A stretch of 14,674 bases of DNA from Rhodospirillaceae bacterium. Lineage in GTDB: Bacteria; Pseudomonadota; Alphaproteobacteria; Rhodospirillales; 2-02-FULL-58-16. Location: the NCBI GenBank assembly GCA_013349695.1, contig DUZD01000041.1, positions 1-14,674 of the forward strand, given 5' to 3'. The position numbers were made by a program, and so were the translations under genes. The notes beneath the pieces are model-generated. The model saw only the letters and a list, made by a program, of their open reading frames with translations. It did not search any database and was not told the origin of the DNA. Shown here one piece after another: positions 7,273 through 13,183 of the stretch; the first letter of the stretch is position 1, and the number at the start of each line of letters is the position of its first letter.

Positions 7273-8953
7273 CGTGGCGCCTTTCCTGGTCTTTTTTCTG
7301 GGCGCCGTTCTGGTGGCGATGACCCGAGGCCGGGTACGCGCCGCCGTCCTGCTGGCCATCCCCCTTGTCGGAGCCTTCAATCTCTTCACCATCGCCGATG
7401 CCGCCGTCGGCAACGTCGCCGTCTTCGACTACACGCTAACCTACCTCAGGGTCGACCGTTTGAGCATGTTGTTCGGCTATCTGTTTCACTTGGCGGCGTT
7501 TATCGGCATCGTTTATTCGCTGCACCTGCGCGACACGACGCAGCACGTGACGGGGACGCTTTATGCCGGCAGCGCCCTGGGAGCGGTGTTCGCCGGCGAC
7601 CTGATCACCCTTTTTGTGTTCTGGGAACTGCTGGCGGTGACGTCGGTGTTCCTGATCCTGGCGCGGCGGACGGAGCGGGCGCGGGCGGCGGCCATGCGCT
7701 ACCTCGTCATCCAGGTTCTCTCGGGAGTCATCCTGCTGGCCGGGGTCCTGATCAGGCTGCACCAGACCGGTTCCATCGCCTTCGATTTCATTGGCCTCGA
7801 CGGCCTCGGCTCGTGGCTGATTTTCCTTGCCTTCGGCATCAAGTGCGCTTTCCCGCTGCTTCACAACTGGCTGACCGATTCCTATCCGGAGGCGACGCCG
7901 ACGGGTACGGTTTTCTTGTGCGCCTTCACCACCAAGGTGGCGGTCTACGCGCTGGCGCGCGGTTTCCCGGGAACCGAAATCCTGGTCTATATCGGCGCCG
8001 CGATGACCATGTTCCCCATCTTCTACGCGGTCCTCGAGAACGACCTCAGAAAGGTGCTGGGCTACTCCATGATCAACCAGCTCGGGTTCATGGTCACCGG
8101 CATCGGCATCGGCACGGCGCTGGCCATCAACGGCGCCGTCAGCCACGCCTTCAACGACGTCGTCTTCAAGGGCTTGCTGTTCATGTCCATGGGCGCCGTC
8201 CTGCACATGACCGGCCGCATCAAGGCGTCGGAACTGGGCGGTCTCTACAAGTCCATGCCGATCACCGCCACCTGCTGCTTGGTCGGCGCCGCCTCGATTT
8301 CCGCCTTTCCCTTGTTCTCGGGCTTTGTTTCCAAGTCGATGGTCATGGTGGCGGCCCTCGAGGAAGGCTATCCGGTGGTCTGGCTGTTCCTGCTGTTCGC
8401 CTCGGCGGGCGTGATGGAGCACGCCGGTATCAAGATCCCGTTCTTCTCGTTCTTCTCCCATGATTCCGGCATCCGGACGCGGGAGCCGCCCCTCAATATG
8501 CTTGTGGCCATGATTTTGGCCGCCGTCATCTGTGTGTTCATCGGCTCGTATCCCTGGGTTCTGTATGATTTCCTGCCCTTCCCGGTGGACTACGAGCCCT
8601 ACACCATGGCCCACGTGCTGACCCAGACCCAGTTGCTGATGTTCGCCATCCTGGCCTTCGTGACACTGAAACTGACGGGGCTCTATCCGCCCGAGCTGCC
8701 CAGCGTCAACATCGACTCCGAATGGTTCTACCGGCGGCTGCTGCCGCGCGCCGTCAAGTTGTTCAAGGCCGTCTTGGCGCCTCTCGACCTGGGCGTTCGC
8801 CGGGCGGCGCTGGGGTTTGTCAACTACTTGATCGCCGCCGTCTTCCGCCGCGCCGGCCCCGACGGCGTGCTGGCCCGCTCGCCGCTGGCCGGCGGCATGG
8901 TGGTCTGGGTGCTGGTGCTGCTCGCCCTTTATCTGCTGCTGAATTTCCTGTGA
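7265..8953 (+). CDS. Third antiporter-type subunit D3 with C-terminal extension (NuoL/MrpD-like)
   Basis: 562 residues, about 70 longer than D1 and D2. The transport residues are complete: Glu121 in LFVFWELLAVTSVF, Lys193 in FGIKCAFPLLHNWLTDSYP, Lys224 in FTTKVAVYAL and Lys302 in FNDVVFKGLLFMSMG. After the core helices (to about residue 475) comes a mostly non-hydrophobic stretch containing NIDSEWFYRRLLPRAVKLF (about 482-500), an amphipathic region, and a last helix at about 545-562 that ends the protein. A linker followed by a final membrane anchor resembles the C-terminus of NuoL. The start is ATG 7265, inside the end of the 83-residue gene, with AAGGA upstream. This is the last gene of the operon. 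Whether it sits at the distal end of the complex like NuoL is inference. Confidence 0.92.
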   Translation: MNSVAPFLVFFLGAVLVAMTRGRVRAAVLLAIPLVGAFNLFTIADAAVGNVAVFDYTLTYLRVDRLSMLFGYLFHLAAFIGIVYSLHLRDTTQHVTGTLYAGSALGAVFAGDLITLFVFWELLAVTSVFLILARRTERARAAAMRYLVIQVLSGVILLAGVLIRLHQTGSIAFDFIGLDGLGSWLIFLAFGIKCAFPLLHNWLTDSYPEATPTGTVFLCAFTTKVAVYALARGFPGTEILVYIGAAMTMFPIFYAVLENDLRKVLGYSMINQLGFMVTGIGIGTALAINGAVSHAFNDVVFKGLLFMSMGAVLHMTGRIKASELGGLYKSMPITATCCLVGAASISAFPLFSGFVSKSMVMVAALEEGYPVVWLFLLFASAGVMEHAGIKIPFFSFFSHDSGIRTREPPLNMLVAMILAAVICVFIGSYPWVLYDFLPFPVDYEPYTMAHVLTQTQLLMFAILAFVTLKLTGLYPPELPSVNIDSEWFYRRLLPRAVKLFKAVLAPLDLGVRRAALGFVNYLIAAVFRRAGPDGVLARSPLAGGMVVWVLVLLALYLLLNFL

Positions 8954-8956
8954 GGG

Positions 8957-8984
8957 GGCCATCGCCTCTTTGGCGTTTGTGGTC
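8957..8984 (+). terminator. Possible end-of-operon hairpin after the antiporter genes
   Basis: Four nucleotides after the D3 stop, GGCCA (8957-8961) pairs with TGGTC (8980-8984, one G-U), and inside it CGCC (8963-8966) pairs with GGCG (8972-8975) around loop TCTTT. No long T-run follows, so terminator function is uncertain. Confidence 0.3.
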
Positions 8985-8998
8985 TGGACTATCGCTTC
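8976..8998 (-). repeat. Partial copy of the group I intron P7/S segment
   Basis: This segment matches 10105-10127 (inside the tRNA-Leu intron) at 21 of 23 positions in the same orientation. The first 15 bases, TTTGTGGTCTGGACT, are identical. Read on the minus strand it is the intron's S element (AGTCCAGACC) with its flanks. A hairpin (9000-9025) precedes it and a CGCC/GGCG hairpin follows it, much like P8 and P9 around S. Exon sequence and the P, Q and R elements are not visible nearby, so it is at most a fragment. Confidence 0.55.
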
Positions 8999-8999
8999 T

Positions 9000-9025
9000 T
9001 CGAGAATTCATGAATGATTTCTCGA
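9000..9025. terminator. Hairpin between convergent operons
   Basis: TCGAGAA (9000-9006) and TTCTCGA (9019-9025) form a perfect 7-bp stem with a 12-nt loop that itself contains the palindrome TTCATGAA. It lies between the end of the antiporter operon and the stop of the 9027-9437 gene. It could end transcription from both sides, or be the P8-like arm of the intron fragment beside it. Confidence 0.35.
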
Positions 9026-9026
9026 T

Positions 9027-9437
9027 TTAAGAACGCACGCGTTCCGGGGTCCCACCAAGTCTGTAAATCAATGCATCTTCAATAAGGGTTCCATTTATCA
9101 CGTTTCCCGTGAACCTAATCCGAGAGATCCCCGGATCGGTTTTTAGAGCTTTTTTCAATAGCGTAACGATAAAGTCTTCCCGTTTGACCAAACTCATCTC
9201 AAGCATTTGTGACTTGATGCTCTCTGGTAATTTGTCCAGCGAACTTCTCAATCTGTCGTAAGATTTTTTGGGTCCAATTTGCGCGACCAAGGAAGTCGCG
9301 ATTACAAAAACCCATTTTTCCTTATCAGGGTTGAAAATCCAAAATGCCGAATCTACATCGAACCCGTCTTCATCGAGTTGCTTGATGATCCGCTCCCCAT
9401 CGTCGATCTGGGTGTCTACCAGTGCCGGGCCAGCCAT
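9027..9437 (-). CDS. Conserved hypothetical protein, partner of the HEPN gene
   Basis: 136 residues, no signal peptide or membrane helix, predicted alpha/beta. Visible features are FWIFNPDKEKWVFVIATSLV near residues 33-52, a GPKKSYDRLRSSLDKL helix, and a GISRIRFTGNVINGTLIEDA segment near the C-terminus that looks like the conserved core. I recall similar bacterial proteins of about 130 residues, with 'DAA.W.Y.P....W.L' and 'I..IRF.GN.ING..IEDA..YR' patterns, that have no assigned function. The ATG at 9437 lies 22 nt inside the upstream HEPN gene, so the two are translated together. Codon use is AT-richer than in the flanking operons, which suggests acquisition. It may act with, or restrain, the HEPN protein; this rests on gene order only. 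Confidence 0.75.
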   Translation of the reverse strand: MAGPALVDTQIDDGERIIKQLDEDGFDVDSAFWIFNPDKEKWVFVIATSLVAQIGPKKSYDRLRSSLDKLPESIKSQMLEMSLVKREDFIVTLLKKALKTDPGISRIRFTGNVINGTLIEDALIYRLGGTPERVRS

Positions 9438-9835
9438 TGCAGGATTCCATCATTCGGGTTCTCGATTGCATCAATCAAGTCGTGCGCATCCAATCGCGTT
9501 TTTTCCGTCGAGTACCTTACGTCGGGCTTCCAATCTTTAATCACGTTCCAACTCGATCCCAAACCTGGGTTTGCCTTCGCGTCTATCAGTAGTTTATCAA
9601 AAAGACCTGCCGTCTTGAGTAGCTGTTCAAAATCATGTTTGTAAGTTTTATCTACGAGTCCTTTGTCCGGAATCGTGTTCCTCCTGAATTGCCTTGCGAT
9701 ACAAGCCTTGATCGCACATTCGACGGCGTACTCGGCGATGTAATACGCCGACTCGTAGCGCCTTCCTTGCATCAATACGTGCGCATCCCCTAGGCGTCGC
9801 TCAACCAGTTTCTTCAGTTCCGACCGAGTGACCAT
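9416..9835 (-). CDS. HEPN domain-containing protein
   Basis: 139 residues from ATG 9835 (a TTG one codon earlier is possible). The N-terminal half is a typical HEPN helical domain: SELKKLVERRLGDAHVLM, then GRRYESAYYIAEYAVECAIKACIA (about 25-48), then a loop and YKHDFEQLLKTAGL (about 65-78). The C-terminal half has WNVIKDWKPDVRYSTEKTR and ends with a helix, LDAHDLIDAI, and ILQWLARHW. HEPN proteins often work with nucleotidyltransferase (MNT) partners as toxin-antitoxin pairs or as RNases with an R-x4-6-H motif. I do not see a clear R-x4-6-H, and the nearest match, RLDAH, has only three residues between. The partner here is not an MNT protein. Nuclease activity is therefore doubtful, and the unit may be a non-catalytic HEPN pair. 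Confidence 0.82.
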   Translation of the reverse strand: MVTRSELKKLVERRLGDAHVLMQGRRYESAYYIAEYAVECAIKACIARQFRRNTIPDKGLVDKTYKHDFEQLLKTAGLFDKLLIDAKANPGLGSSWNVIKDWKPDVRYSTEKTRLDAHDLIDAIENPNDGILQWLARHW

Positions 9836-10056
9836 CAAAGAATGCTACCGAGAATTTATCAACGATTCATTATCTACAAATAAGCGTACGATTCCCAAAA
9901 AGGAATACCAATTGGTTCCAATATTAACCAGCAGTCTGTAATTGCGATTCGGTGCCCCTTGCCGGATTCGATACTGGTGGGCCAACTAACTCGAACAAGA
10001 ACGGTGGTGCGGGCGGCCGGACTTGAACCGGCAAGGCTGTTAAGCCGAGGGATTTT

Positions 10057-10274
10057 CGTACCACTCCAGCTTTCGCTGGGGCGCGTCCCTGCCAAGGTCG
10101 CGCTTTTGTGGTCTGGACTTTCTCTTCACCCTTGCACTCGGCTTTAGGTGCTCGCCGTCAAGTCTCTACACCTTCCCGTTTCCGGGCTTGGCTCGGGATT
10201 GCCATTTGAAAGGTTTCCCCGAGTTTGACGAGTTCTACTCCCAACGTTTCCGAAGGGGCACTCAAATTTAGATC
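10057..10274 (-). ncRNA. Group I intron (IC3-like) in tRNA-Leu(UAA)
   Basis: 218 nt, no open reading frame. Intron positions below are counted 5' to 3' on the minus strand. P1: 5' exon end ACUU pairs with guide GAGU (12-15), giving the canonical U-G pair at the splice site. P3: CGTCAA (45-50) with TTGACG (114-119). P4: CTCGGG (52-57) with CCCGAG (78-83). P6 arm: CCCG-GAAA-CGGG (89-100). P7: GACT (111-114) with AGTC (156-159). P8: CACC (125-128) with GGTG (145-148). A GCGCG/CGCGC stem (172-176 with 190-194) and a CCAGC-GAAA-GCTGG hairpin (196-209) form the P9 region. The last base is G, as required. Core motifs (AAACTCGGGGAAACC, AATCCCGAGCCAAGCC, AAGGTGTAGAGACTTGACGG) closely resemble the Anabaena tRNA-Leu(UAA) intron, inserted at the same place. 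The RNA is predicted to self-splice. Confidence 0.93.
10105..10127 (-). repeat. Intron P7/S segment that is repeated at 8976-8998
   Basis: This is the intron's own S element with its flanks and pairs with the R element to form P7. It matches 8976-8998 at 21 of 23 positions in the same orientation. The two copies bracket the AT-rich HEPN unit, exon 2 of the tRNA and the last part of the intron. Confidence 0.55.
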
Positions 10275-10336
10275 AAGTCCCTTGTGTTTACCAATTTCAC
10301 CACGCCCGCGCCGGCCCGACTCTAACGCGATCCGCT

Positions 10337-11095
10337 CTAGCCATCCAGGTCTTTCGCCGGTAGGGCGCCGAGATCGCCGAGCATCTCCCTGACGTCCGCC
10401 GCCGCCTTTTCGATGTGCTCCGCGTCGGTATGGCGCAGCACCAGGCTCACCCCCGGCTTGCCGTCGCGGACAAAGGGGTAGCTGCCGATCTCCACTTGCC
10501 GGTGCCGGGCCTGGACGGCGGCCAGTTTCTCGGCAACGGCGCCTTCGCTGATAAAGACCGTGACGGTCTCGGAGAGCACCTTCTCGCCGCCTTTGAGGCG
10601 ATCTTTGAAGTCATCGAACATGGCCCGCATGATCTTCGGCACGCCGGCCATGACGAAGACGTTTTCGATCTGGTAGCCGGGCGCCCTGCTGACCGAGTTT
10701 TCAACCAGCGTCGCGCCGGCGGGGATATCGGCCATCTTCAGGCGCGCCTCGTTCTGGTCTTTCTTGAGGTATTGCCGGTCCAGCAAGGCCAGCGCCTCGG
10801 CGTTGCGCTCCAGGCTCACTCCGAAAGCCTTGGCGATGGCGGCCGACGTAATGTCGTCGTGGGTCGGGCCGATGCCGCCGGTGGTGAGGACGTAATCGAA
10901 CCGGCGGCGGCATTGGTTCACCGCCTCGACGATCGCCGCCTCGTCATCGGCAATGATCCTGGCCTCGGCGAGGCGAATGCCGAGCTCGTTCAACTGGCGG
11001 CCGAGAAAAGCCAGGTTGGCGTCCTCGGTGCGTCCCGACAGTATTTCGTTGCCAATGATGATAAGACAGGCGGTGACGATGGCTTTGTCGGACAT
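10337..11095 (-). CDS. Molybdopterin-binding-domain protein, CinA N-terminal/MoaB-like
   Basis: 252 residues. The domain begins at once with ACLIIIGNEILSGRTEDANL (about 9-28), the family's 'GNE(I/L)L.G...D.N' motif. It has TTGGIGPTHDDITSAAIAKAFG at about 71-92, which contains the GG.GPT.DD loop that binds molybdopterin in MoaB/MogA. A SVSRAPGYQIENVFVMAGVP segment and a C-terminal alpha/beta extension follow. This is COG1058, 'competence/damage-inducible protein A', in the short form that lacks the CinA C-terminal nicotinamide-nucleotide amidase domain. Related full-length proteins have ADP-ribose pyrophosphatase activity, but the exact role of the short form is not settled. The start at 11095 has GGGAG about 6 nt upstream; the frame is open further but does not look coding. 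It is probably transcribed with mutT and argJ. Confidence 0.9.
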   Translation of the reverse strand: MSDKAIVTACLIIIGNEILSGRTEDANLAFLGRQLNELGIRLAEARIIADDEAAIVEAVNQCRRRFDYVLTTGGIGPTHDDITSAAIAKAFGVSLERNAEALALLDRQYLKKDQNEARLKMADIPAGATLVENSVSRAPGYQIENVFVMAGVPKIMRAMFDDFKDRLKGGEKVLSETVTVFISEGAVAEKLAAVQARHRQVEIGSYPFVRDGKPGVSLVLRHTDAEHIEKAAADVREMLGDLGALPAKDLDG

Positions 11096-11124
11096 GAACG
11101 GCTCCCGGGCTTCCGGCATCGCCC

Positions 11125-11586
11125 CTAAAGCAGATCCCTGAGCATGGCGGCCAAGGGCCGATCCGCCGCCGGCATCGGCAATTCCGCCATGCCGGTGGGG
11201 CGCACCCATTTCAACTCCTGCCCCTCGGCGGCGGCGGCGATGCCCTTCCACACCCGGCAGACATAGAGCGCCATCAGCAGGTGAAAGTCGCCGTAGGAAT
11301 GCGAGGCGAAGGTAAAAGGCGCCAAGCAGCTCTCGGTGACGTCGATGGCGAGTTCTTCCCCGAGCTCGCGAATCAGGGCCCCTTCGGGTGTTTCGCCGTC
11401 GCCGACCTTGCCGCCGGGAAATTCCCACAGGCCGGCCATCGGCTTGCCCTTGGGGCGGCGGGCGAGAAGCACCCGGCCGTCGGCGTCGATCAACGCCGCC
11501 GCCGCCACCAACAGCAAAGGCAGCGGCGCCGGGGGACGGTGGATAGGGGCCTTTAGACAGCCTGAATCAGGTCCGGTAATCGGCAT
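11125..11586 (-). CDS. mutT: MutT-type Nudix hydrolase ((deoxy)nucleoside triphosphate pyrophosphohydrolase)
   Basis: About 153 residues. The Nudix box GGKVGDGETPEGALIRELGEE runs from about residue 58 to 78 and fits G-x5-E-x7-REU-x-EE; the usual Gly after EE-x is Ala here (EELAI). The sequence around it (VLLARRPKGKPMAGLWEFPGG and SHSYGDFHLLMALYVC) is the MutT pattern for 8-oxo-dGTP cleanup, which prevents A:T to C:G mutations. The C-terminus (MPAADRPLAAMLRDLL) is also typical of alphaproteobacterial homologues. The start is uncertain. ATG 11586 overlaps the argJ end by 20 nt and has no clear ribosome-binding site; family alignment would begin near PLPLLLVAAAALID, where only GTG or TTG codons are available. 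argJ followed by mutT is a recurrent order in alphaproteobacteria. Confidence 0.9.
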   Translation of the reverse strand: MPITGPDSGCLKAPIHRPPAPLPLLLVAAAALIDADGRVLLARRPKGKPMAGLWEFPGGKVGDGETPEGALIRELGEELAIDVTESCLAPFTFASHSYGDFHLLMALYVCRVWKGIAAAAEGQELKWVRPTGMAELPMPAADRPLAAMLRDLL

Positions 11587-12799
11587 TGATATCGATATAT
11601 CCGTGGCCGAGATCGCAAGTCCAGACGGTAGCCCTGCCTTCGCCGACGCCGAGCCCGACGGTGATGCAAACCTCGGCGCCTTGCATGTGGCGGGCCACCG
11701 GCGCCTCGTCGTAGCCGGCAACGGCGGCGCCGTCGGCGGCCACCGGCACGCCGCCGATGGTGATGGCGAGCCGGTCCCGGTCGGTTTTCTCGCCGGACTT
11801 GCCGACGGCCATGACGACGCGGCCCCAGTTGGCGTCCTCGCCGGCGATGGCTGTTTTCACCAGCGGCGAATTGGCGATGGCCAGGCCGATGCGCCGCGCC
11901 GCGCCGTCATCCGCCGCGCCTTCGATGCTGATGGCGACGAATTTGGACGCCCCTTCGCCGTCGCGGACCACCTGGTGGGCGAGATCGAGCATCACTTGCC
12001 CCAGCTTGTCGCGAAAATCGTCGAGGAGGCGGTCGTCGGCGCTGTCCACCGCCTCGTGCCGGGCGCCCCGGCCGGTGGCGAATAGCAGGACCGTATCGCT
12101 GGTCGAGGTGTCGCCATCGACGGTTATGCAATTGAACGACTTGGCGGCGGCGGCGGCCAGCAGGTCCTGCAAGACCCCGGCGGGAATGGCCGCGTCGGTG
12201 AACACGAAGGCGAGCAACGTCGCCATGTCGGGCGCGATCATGCCCGAGCCTTTGGCGATGCCGTTGATGACAACCTCGGCGCCGCCGATGGCGGCGACGC
12301 GGCTGGCGCCTTTGGGGAAAGTGTCGGTAGTGGTGATCGCCCGCGCCGCGTCCTTCCAGCCGTCATCCCGCAAGGCTTCCTTCAGGGCCGGCAGGGCGGC
12401 GGTGATTTTGGCGTCCTCGAGGGGTTCGCCGATGACCCCGGTGGAGGCGACGAAAACCGTGCTCGGCCGGCAGGGAAACAGGTCGGCGGCGGCCTCGACG
12501 ATACGTTCGACGGCTTCGATGCCGGCCTTGCCGACAAAGGCGTTGGCATTGCCCGAATTGACAATGAGGGCGCTGGCGGTGCCGCCGAGAAGCGCCCTTT
12601 TGCACCAGTCGACCGGTGCCGAGGGCGTTTGCGAACGCGTCAAGACGCCGGCCACCGCCGTCGCGTGAGCCAGTTCCGCCAGCAACAGGTCATGGCGTCC
12701 CTGGTATTTTATGCCGCAGGCGGCGGTAGCCAGCCGCAGGCCGGGCAGGGCCGGCATCTCCGGGAAGTTTTTGGGCGCTAGGGGGGAGACCGTGTTCAT
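11567..12799 (-). CDS. argJ: Bifunctional ornithine acetyltransferase/N-acetylglutamate synthase ArgJ
   Basis: 410 residues, the normal ArgJ length. ArgJ transfers the acetyl group of N-acetylornithine to glutamate and in many species also makes N-acetylglutamate from acetyl-CoA. This closes the cyclic route of arginine synthesis in the cytoplasm. Visible features are the N-terminal GLRLATAACGIKYQGRHDLL, VNSGNANAFVGKAG (about 80-93), FVASTGVIGEPL, the self-cleavage motif KGSGMIAPDMATLLAF with Thr194 as nucleophile and new N-terminus of the beta chain, CITVDGDTSTSDTVLL, and the C-terminal DLGHGYIDINADYRT. The start at ATG 12799 gives MNTVSPLAPKNFPEMPALPG, a typical alphaproteobacterial ArgJ N-terminus, though the ribosome-binding site is weak. 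It appears intact and active and heads the minus-strand group argJ-mutT-cinA-like. Confidence 0.96.
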   Translation of the reverse strand: MNTVSPLAPKNFPEMPALPGLRLATAACGIKYQGRHDLLLAELAHATAVAGVLTRSQTPSAPVDWCKRALLGGTASALIVNSGNANAFVGKAGIEAVERIVEAAADLFPCRPSTVFVASTGVIGEPLEDAKITAALPALKEALRDDGWKDAARAITTTDTFPKGASRVAAIGGAEVVINGIAKGSGMIAPDMATLLAFVFTDAAIPAGVLQDLLAAAAAKSFNCITVDGDTSTSDTVLLFATGRGARHEAVDSADDRLLDDFRDKLGQVMLDLAHQVVRDGEGASKFVAISIEGAADDGAARRIGLAIANSPLVKTAIAGEDANWGRVVMAVGKSGEKTDRDRLAITIGGVPVAADGAAVAGYDEAPVARHMQGAEVCITVGLGVGEGRATVWTCDLGHGYIDINADYRT

Positions 12800-13183
12800 G
12801 GCGTCAACCGCTGAAATCACCGGCGAAAGTCCGCAAGGATAAGCACATCGCCGCCGCCGGCACAAGACCGGGGTGGCTGTGCGAATGCAAGCCGTCGGCG
12901 CCGGGGTTTGAAGTCCGAACGGAACACCACGCGGCCGATGTGTCGGCCTGGGCAAACAGAGTGCTGGTCATTGATCTCCGGGACGGGCAAGATGCAGAAT
13001 AACCGCCCGCCGCCGGCCCCAGGAATATTCGATGGCCCGCGAACCTGGCCTTGGCCTTCAAGCGCGCCGCCCGGAGGAAAGAAAAGAGTGGTCGAGCCGG
13101 CCTGATATCCGGGCGGTGGTGTTACGGGAAATCATTTACGATTCGAACGGATGAACGCCTGAAAATCGGTTGCTGAAGCCTCG
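12800..13183. other. Divergent intergenic region between argJ and the 369-residue gene
   Basis: This 384-nt stretch should carry the promoters for both divergent transcription units. Short open frames exist on both strands, but none has a convincing start, ribosome-binding site or recognisable protein. On the plus strand, 12913-13002 reads in one frame as a short stretch loosely like the end of an ABC-transporter ATPase (ADVSAWANRVLVI, then LRDGQ). It is too short to call. I see no RNA gene, terminator or repeat I can support. Confidence 0.4.

Larger units (their letters stand above)
10005..10309 (-). tRNA. tRNA-Leu(UAA), interrupted by a group I intron
   Basis: The gene reads on the minus strand: exon 1 at 10309-10275 (35 nt) and exon 2 at 10056-10005 (52 nt). 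Spliced together they give an 87-nt class II tRNA. The acceptor stem is GCGGGCG/CGCCCGC (10303-10309 with 10009-10015), the D-arm GUG/CAC with an 11-nt loop, and the anticodon stem AGGGA/UCCCU with loop CUUAAAA (anticodon UAA). The variable arm is 15 nt (CGGC..GCC), the T-arm GCCGG-UUCAAGU-CCGGC, and the encoded end ACCA. The intron lies between U34 and A35 of the anticodon. The gene sits 27 nt downstream of the CinA-N-like gene on the same strand and may be expressed with it. A plain tRNA search would miss it or report only the 3' half. Confidence 0.94.

Noticed and set aside
7436..8962. A long open frame antisense to the D3 gene, and similar long minus-strand frames opposite D2
   Set aside because: They are rich in His, Gln, Arg, Asp and Gly in the way expected from the complement of GC-rich hydrophobic coding sequence. 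They show no recognisable domain, and the plus-strand genes are clearly real.
9958..9985. A plus-strand stretch (GCCGGATTCGATACTGG) that looks like a tRNA T-arm followed by CCA
   Set aside because: The stem does not pair properly with a 7-nt loop, and no acceptor or anticodon arms can be built around it.
9839..10004. Possible P, Q and R elements of a second group I intron upstream of the HEPN gene (for example AATCCGGCAAGG and ACAGACTG on the minus strand)
   Set aside because: The matches are short, and P3, P4 and P7 cannot be paired convincingly with the 8976-8998 fragment. A complete second intron is not supported.
12913..13002. A short plus-strand frame that resembles the last residues of an ABC-transporter ATPase
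   Set aside because: Only about 30 codons look similar, no Walker, signature or D-loop motif can be found upstream in any frame, and there is no start or ribosome-binding site.
13000..13110. A GGAGGAAAG segment near 13074 suggestive of RNase P RNA
   Set aside because: The conserved regions that should follow, including the GUCCGGGCUCC block and the 3' conserved helix, are absent.
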